From Dyadobacter jiangsuensis (GTDB taxonomy: Bacteria; Bacteroidota; Bacteroidia; Cytophagales; Spirosomataceae): a DNA stretch of 64,000 bases. Made by a program: the position numbers and the translations under genes. The notes beneath the pieces are model-generated. The model saw nothing but the letters and a program-made list of their open reading frames with translations. It was not told the DNA's origin and searched no databases. Below are positions 59,941-64,000 of the stretch, piece after piece; position 1 is the first letter of the stretch; each line of letters starts with the position of its first letter. The stretch is taken from NCBI RefSeq assembly GCF_003014695.1, contig NZ_PYAS01000009.1, forward strand, positions 309,970-373,969. Direction: 5' to 3'.

Positions 59941-61401
59941 ATGAAAAAAATAGTTGTTGTTGATGATGAAGCGGATATTTGCTTCCTGTTGAAGCGTTTT
60001 TTATCAAAAAATGATTTTATAGTAGAAACAGCCCAGAACGGCAAAGACGGGCTCGCATTGATAGAATCCATTTCGCCCGACCTCGTCATGACCGATTTCC
60101 GGCTCGGGGATATTACCGGGACCGAATTGCTCACGACCATTAAATCGAAAAGGCCCAATGTGCCCGTCCTGATCATTACCGGTTATTCGGATATCAAAGT
60201 GGCGGTGAACGTGATGAAGCTGGGCGCATACGATTACATTACCAAGCCGCTCTTCCCCGACGAAATCCTGGTGACCGTAAAGAAGGCAATCGCGGACGCG
60301 GAGGCTTCTGAAAATGAAGAGCAGCAATATGTGGCTCCGGCCTCATCCGACGGCAATGGCGAACCGGCGAAACCAGCGCGCAAGAGCCAGCCACGCACCA
60401 GGGCAGGTTATGTCATGGGCAGCAGCGATGTTTCGGATAACCTTTTCCGGCAGGTCGACCTGGTGGCTCCAACGAATTTCAGCGTAATTATTTATGGCGA
60501 AAGCGGCTCCGGAAAGGAAGCTATCGCTCAGGAGATCCATAACCGTTCGAAGCGCAAGGATATGCCGTTTGTAGCGATGGATTGCGGCGCTATTTCAAAG
60601 GAACTGGCGGGCAGTGAACTGTTCGGACATGAAAAAGGCTCCTTTACGGGTGCCTTGCAGACCAAAATAGGGCATTTCGAGCTGGCAAATGGTGGTACGC
60701 TGTTCCTGGACGAGGTTTCGAACCTGTCGTATGAAATACAGGTAGCGCTGCTTCGCGTGGTGCAGGAACGTAAAATGCGGCGTATCGGAGGCTCGAAGGA
60801 AATTGATCTGGATGTCCGGATTATCGTGGCGAGTAACGAGCGGCTGCTCGATTCGGCGCGTAACGGCAAGTTTCGGGAAGATCTTTACTACCGTTTCAAC
60901 GAATTTACGATCGAAGTTCCGGCATTACGGAACCGGAAAGACGACCTGATGCTTTTTGCCGGCGCGTTCCTGGAAACGACCAATGTGGAGCTCGGTAAGA
61001 ATGTCAAAGGATTTTCGGAGGAAGTTAAAAACGATTTCCTGAACTACTCATGGCCGGGTAACCTGCGTGAGCTTAAAAACGTGATCAAGCGTGCGACACT
61101 GCTTTCGGACGGTGAGCTGATCGAGGAAAAGGCGCTGCCGTTCGAGATTGTCAATTACAAACGCCTGAAAGACCTTGACGACGAGCCTGCTCCGGCTGCG
61201 GGTGCGGCTACATCCCTGCTTTCGGATAATGCGGATGGGGACGACACCAAGCCAAGCCTTAAAACCGTAGCCAACGAGGCGGAATATGACATGATCATGC
61301 AGGTATTGCGGGATGTCAATTTCAACAAAAGCAAAGCGGCGCGCCTGTTGAATATCGACCGGAAGACGCTTTACAACAAAATGAAACAATTTGATATCTG
61401 A
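59941..61401 (+). CDS. NtrC-family sigma-54-dependent response regulator
   Basis: The 486-residue protein has a receiver (1-120, phospho-Asp52 in VMTDFRLGD, Lys in YITKPLF), a linker of about 45 residues, and an AAA+ domain with Walker A GESGSGKE, the loop GSFTGA in GHEKGSFTGALQ (usual GAFTGA, here Ala to Ser), Walker B GGTLFLDEV and the arginine finger region FREDLYYRFNEFTIEVPALR. A Fis-type HTH closes the protein (FNKSKAARLLNIDRKTLYNK). It would open sigma-54 promoters when phosphorylated. It lies 26 bases after rpoN and 19 before its likely kinase. Confidence 0.93.
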   Translation: MKKIVVVDDEADICFLLKRFLSKNDFIVETAQNGKDGLALIESISPDLVMTDFRLGDITGTELLTTIKSKRPNVPVLIITGYSDIKVAVNVMKLGAYDYITKPLFPDEILVTVKKAIADAEASENEEQQYVAPASSDGNGEPAKPARKSQPRTRAGYVMGSSDVSDNLFRQVDLVAPTNFSVIIYGESGSGKEAIAQEIHNRSKRKDMPFVAMDCGAISKELAGSELFGHEKGSFTGALQTKIGHFELANGGTLFLDEVSNLSYEIQVALLRVVQERKMRRIGGSKEIDLDVRIIVASNERLLDSARNGKFREDLYYRFNEFTIEVPALRNRKDDLMLFAGAFLETTNVELGKNVKGFSEEVKNDFLNYSWPGNLRELKNVIKRATLLSDGELIEEKALPFEIVNYKRLKDLDDEPAPAAGAATSLLSDNADGDDTKPSLKTVANEAEYDMIMQVLRDVNFNKSKAARLLNIDRKTLYNKMKQFDI

Positions 61402-61420
61402 CAGCGGAACAGCAGCAGGG

Positions 61421-62851
61421 ATGAATAGTAAACTGATCAGGGTATTGTTGGTGGACGACGATGAGGATGATTATTTCCTAACCCGTGAATATTTTCAGGA
61501 TCTGGTCAACTGGAAGTTTGATATCACCTGGTGCGCCACTTTCAAAGAAGCGGAATCCCAGATCAGGAATAACAAATTTGACCTGTACCTGTTTGACTAC
61601 CTGCTCGGAGAAAATACGGGTATCGACCTGATCGAACTCGCCTGCAATTTCGAATGCGAAGAGCCTATTATCCTGCTGACCGGTAAGGGCGACACCAAAA
61701 TCGCTGTTGAAGCACTACGCCTCGGAGCGGCAGATTACCTGATCAAAAGCGAGCTGGATGCCGAAAAGCTGGAAAGAAGTATCCGGTATGCATTGGAACG
61801 GACCTCGGTTTTGAAGGCATTGCGCCACAGCGAGCGCCGCTACCGCCGGGTGTTCGAAGAATCCAATGACTTCCTGTTTATCAGTGACCTCGAAGGCAAT
61901 ATCATCGATTTCAATGAAGCCGCGAGTATTCTTACCGGTTATTCGGGTGAGCAATTGAAAGAGAAGAAAATCACCGAATTGGTGGACGATCCCTTGTTCG
62001 GGACGCGCTGGAAAGACATCGCCGAACAGCCCATTCACGACCATGAAATACGCTTGCTCACCAAGGATGCAGATAAGAAGTACTGCCTGTTTTCAGCGTC
62101 GGTGGAGGTCGACGACGACCATCCCTATATCCAGGGCCGGTTGCATGATATGACGGCGCGGAAACAGTCGGAAAAGGAAAGGTTGTTTTCTGAAAAAATA
62201 GCGGTGACCGGCAGGCTCGTACGCATGCTCGCGCATGAGGTGCGCAACCCGCTCACGAACGTGAACCTTTCGGCGGAGCAGCTGGAAATGGAGTTGGCCG
62301 ATGAGGACCACAAATTCTACACGCAGATCATCAAGCGGAATTGCACGCGGATCAATGACCTCATTACGCTGCTGTTGCAACCCTCTTCTTCGGAAGATAT
62401 TGAGCTGATAGAGAGTTCGGTACATTCGGTATTGAGCCAGGCCATTAGTGCCGCACTCGACCGTGTGCAGCTTAAAAGGATTCAGATTGTCAATGAGTTT
62501 GCCGACGAAGAGCTCGCATTGCCCCTTGACCGTGTTTCGCTGCAAATGGCCTTCCTGAACCTTATTACCAATGCTATCGAAGCCATGGAAGAGGACCGGG
62601 GTATACTCCGGATCGCTACAAGGAACCATGGAGACCACATTCAGGTGGTGTTTGTCGATAATGGATCGGGGATCAGCGAGGAGCATATGGACAAGATATT
62701 CGAACCCTACTTCACAGGAAAAAGCAATGGAATGGGCATCGGATTGTCCACTACAATGAGCATTATCCATGCGCACCACGGACGGATCGAAGTGCAATCC
62801 GCATTGGGCGTGGGGACTACTTTTACGATCAGTTTCCAGACCGGCAAGTAA
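61421..62851 (+). CDS. Soluble receiver-PAS-histidine kinase
   Basis: The start at 61421 (MNSKLIRVLLVDDDEDDYFL) gives 476 residues. Domains in order: a receiver (about 1-125) with phospho-Asp59 in LYLFDYLLGENTGID; a PAS domain (about 140-255, FEESNDFLFISDLEGNIIDF); a HisKA with AHEVRNPLTNVNLSAEQLEM; and a HATPase with NLITNAIEAMEED, FVDNGSGISEEHMDKIFEPY and GMGIGLSTTMSII. There is no transmembrane segment, so it senses something in the cytoplasm through PAS and is itself modulated by an N-terminal receiver. It is probably the kinase for the NtrC-like protein just upstream. Confidence 0.9.
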   Translation: MNSKLIRVLLVDDDEDDYFLTREYFQDLVNWKFDITWCATFKEAESQIRNNKFDLYLFDYLLGENTGIDLIELACNFECEEPIILLTGKGDTKIAVEALRLGAADYLIKSELDAEKLERSIRYALERTSVLKALRHSERRYRRVFEESNDFLFISDLEGNIIDFNEAASILTGYSGEQLKEKKITELVDDPLFGTRWKDIAEQPIHDHEIRLLTKDADKKYCLFSASVEVDDDHPYIQGRLHDMTARKQSEKERLFSEKIAVTGRLVRMLAHEVRNPLTNVNLSAEQLEMELADEDHKFYTQIIKRNCTRINDLITLLLQPSSSEDIELIESSVHSVLSQAISAALDRVQLKRIQIVNEFADEELALPLDRVSLQMAFLNLITNAIEAMEEDRGILRIATRNHGDHIQVVFVDNGSGISEEHMDKIFEPYFTGKSNGMGIGLSTTMSIIHAHHGRIEVQSALGVGTTFTISFQTGK

Positions 62852-62934
62852 TTGCTTCCAACTGCATTAGCCGGCGGTTTTCATGCAACGATCGGGCTTG
62901 TGCGCGCGTAAGGAGAGAAAAAAGGAGCACTTCT

Positions 62935-63792
62935 ATGAAACCCATTTTTACGATCCTCTTCTTTATCGCTTTTCTTCATGTCCGCGCTCAGGACCAAGAT
63001 TACTACCGCAAAAGCTACACCAGACCCATTGGTGCTAAGCCGTATAACACCGAATCGTTTCTCAAAAAATTTGGCGATGTGAAAGTCCATGACCGCTGGT
63101 ACGTGGGTGTAAGCGGTTTTGTGCGGACCGACAAGAATACGATAGATAATGATTTCGATGAACTGATCGGTACGCAGTCGCCTACGGTCTCGGCCTGGGG
63201 TGTTACGGCGGGATGGGTTTTCAAGGAGCAATGGAATGTGGAGGTAGAATATGACCGCTCCGCCATTCACAATGTGCTGATGATTTACGGGGATAACCCG
63301 CTGAAATACCAGATGGAAAACGATAAAAACAGCCTGATTGTCCGTGGGAAAATGCGGCTGCTTTGGGGGAAACCCTCCGTCCGCAAGTCGGCATTCTGGA
63401 TCAGCGCGGGTGCCGGGTTGGTACCGAATTCGGGCAAATCGAAAGATTATATGGAGTTTTCAGGCTACCGGGAAAAGGGGCGCCGGCAGGGAGTGGATAC
63501 GTTGTTCATGTCGAGCGATACACGCATTGCCAAGTCCATGACAGGCCTGGTGGAAGCGTCGGCGGAATATGTGATCAAGGTCGCGAAATCGATTGACATG
63601 TCGCTTTTTGCCCGCAAACAATGGGGAATGGGTAACTCACTGACGACAGACCTGGTATACAAAGTGAATGGTGTTGAAACCGAAAGGGCACGGATCGAAG
63701 GCGACGGCTCCGGCTGGAACTTCGGGATTTCGCTACGCTATGTGTTTCATATCGGGTATGATTTCTCTCCCATGAGCCATTCCAAAATATAA
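62935..63792 (+). CDS. Outer-membrane beta-barrel protein
   Basis: The 285-residue protein has a signal peptide (FLHVRA before Gln, about residue 18) and alternating-strand sequence to the end (WYVGVSGFVRTDKN, VTAGWVFKEQWNVEVEYDRS, SLIVRGKMRLLWGKPSVRKS, GWNFGISLRYVFHIGYDFS). I cannot assign a transport role. It lies 83 bases after the histidine kinase and could be part of the same transcript, but no shared function is visible. Confidence 0.75.
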   Translation: MKPIFTILFFIAFLHVRAQDQDYYRKSYTRPIGAKPYNTESFLKKFGDVKVHDRWYVGVSGFVRTDKNTIDNDFDELIGTQSPTVSAWGVTAGWVFKEQWNVEVEYDRSAIHNVLMIYGDNPLKYQMENDKNSLIVRGKMRLLWGKPSVRKSAFWISAGAGLVPNSGKSKDYMEFSGYREKGRRQGVDTLFMSSDTRIAKSMTGLVEASAEYVIKVAKSIDMSLFARKQWGMGNSLTTDLVYKVNGVETERARIEGDGSGWNFGISLRYVFHIGYDFSPMSHSKI

Positions 63793-63822
63793 AAAAGGCC
63801 ATCCGCAAACTGTTCTATGGCG

Positions 63823-63899
63823 CGAAGCTGTTGCTTCGCGTAAACTGTTCGCAGGCCTCTGGCCGGTCGGATGTGCAAGACCGGCCAGAGGCCTGCGAA
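63823..63899. repeat. Strong palindromes after the last gene
   Basis: GCGAAGC-TGTT-GCTTCGC lies near 63823-63840. After it, a perfect 21-bp inverted repeat (63848-63868 with 63879-63899, starting TTCGCAGGCC) is separated by 10 bases. These look like a REP-type element or a very stable terminator stem. Confidence 0.9.
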
Positions 63900-63922
63900 T
63901 AGCGTGAGGGTGACCCAAAAGC

Positions 63923-63965
63923 AAAAGCCCTTTTTCTACTATGTAGAACGAGGGCTTTTTTGTAT
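63923..63965 (+). terminator. Rho-independent terminator at the window end
   Basis: AAAAGCCCT (63923-63931) pairs with AGGGCTTTT (63951-63959), with an inner 6-bp stem (TTCTAC with GTAGAA) and a T tract. It ends the transcript of the preceding outer-membrane gene. Confidence 0.85.
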
Positions 63966-64000
63966 TTTTAATTACGACATTAGAAATACATGGGCAAGAT

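Noticed and set aside
63990..64000. ATG at 63990 as the start of a new gene
   Set aside because: Only four codons are visible and no clear -7 element was found; it cannot be judged.
1..64000. tRNA, rRNA, CRISPR arrays, insertion sequences
   Set aside because: I looked for tRNA T-loop patterns, regularly spaced repeats and transposase motifs and saw none. A covariance-model search would be decisive.

Overview
The window looks like chromosomal DNA of a Bacteroidota bacterium of the order Cytophagales; a Dyadobacter-like organism is my best guess from memory, not a database result. The pointers are a type IX secretion (T9SS) C-terminal sorting domain on the first protein, TAnnTTTG-type -7 promoter elements, families common in the phylum (DUF1460, DUF4136, WbqC, ThuA, YtxH), weak Shine-Dalgarno sites and signal peptides that end in Ala/Gly before Gln. 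No rRNA, tRNA, CRISPR array or intact insertion sequence was seen.

Layout. 1-1.8 kb: 3' part of a large T9SS-secreted repeat protein. 1.8-3.9 kb: a small accessory island with two XRE-type regulators that share a nearly identical 3' end, and a two-gene unit (small protein plus ADP-ribosyltransferase-like protein) that resembles a toxin-antitoxin module. 3.9-13.7 kb: envelope and secreted hydrolases (metallo-beta-lactamase fold, CocE/S15 acylase, ThuA protein, a 994-residue beta-helix/propeller protein, a purple-acid-phosphatase-like enzyme, a serine hydrolase). 13.7-15.2 kb: a PIN-domain gene overlapping a 49-codon partner, then a Fic protein. 15.3-19.6 kb: a B12-type radical SAM protein, NagA, a pentapeptide-repeat protein and thioredoxin.

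19.6-37.2 kb: one long leftward polysaccharide locus of 15 tightly packed genes (Wza-like exporter, chain-length regulator, Wzm/Wzt ABC transporter, sugar aminotransferase, GT-C membrane glycosyltransferase, WbqC, NeuD-like acyltransferase, GT4, two related glycosyltransferases flanking a DUF5672 gene, GT2, Wzy/WaaL-like protein, acyltransferase 3). Together they would make, modify and export a surface polysaccharide that probably contains an acylated amino sugar.

37.4-45 kb: parE, bifunctional chorismate mutase/prephenate dehydratase, a large uncharacterised membrane-anchored protein, two envelope proteins and a DinB-like protein. 45-49.3 kb: an OmpR/histidine-kinase pair, followed by an unannotated stretch with four 11-bp-period TTAA repeats and a terminator, which may be a regulated small transcript; then MscS and a DUF1460 amidase. 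49.5-54.3 kb: a maltodextrin module (cytoplasmic GH13 divergent from beta-phosphoglucomutase and a GH65 phosphorylase). 54.4-64 kb: a TPR protein, a lone receiver protein, a YtxH pair, an rpoN-activator-kinase operon and an outer-membrane protein, ending in strong palindromes.
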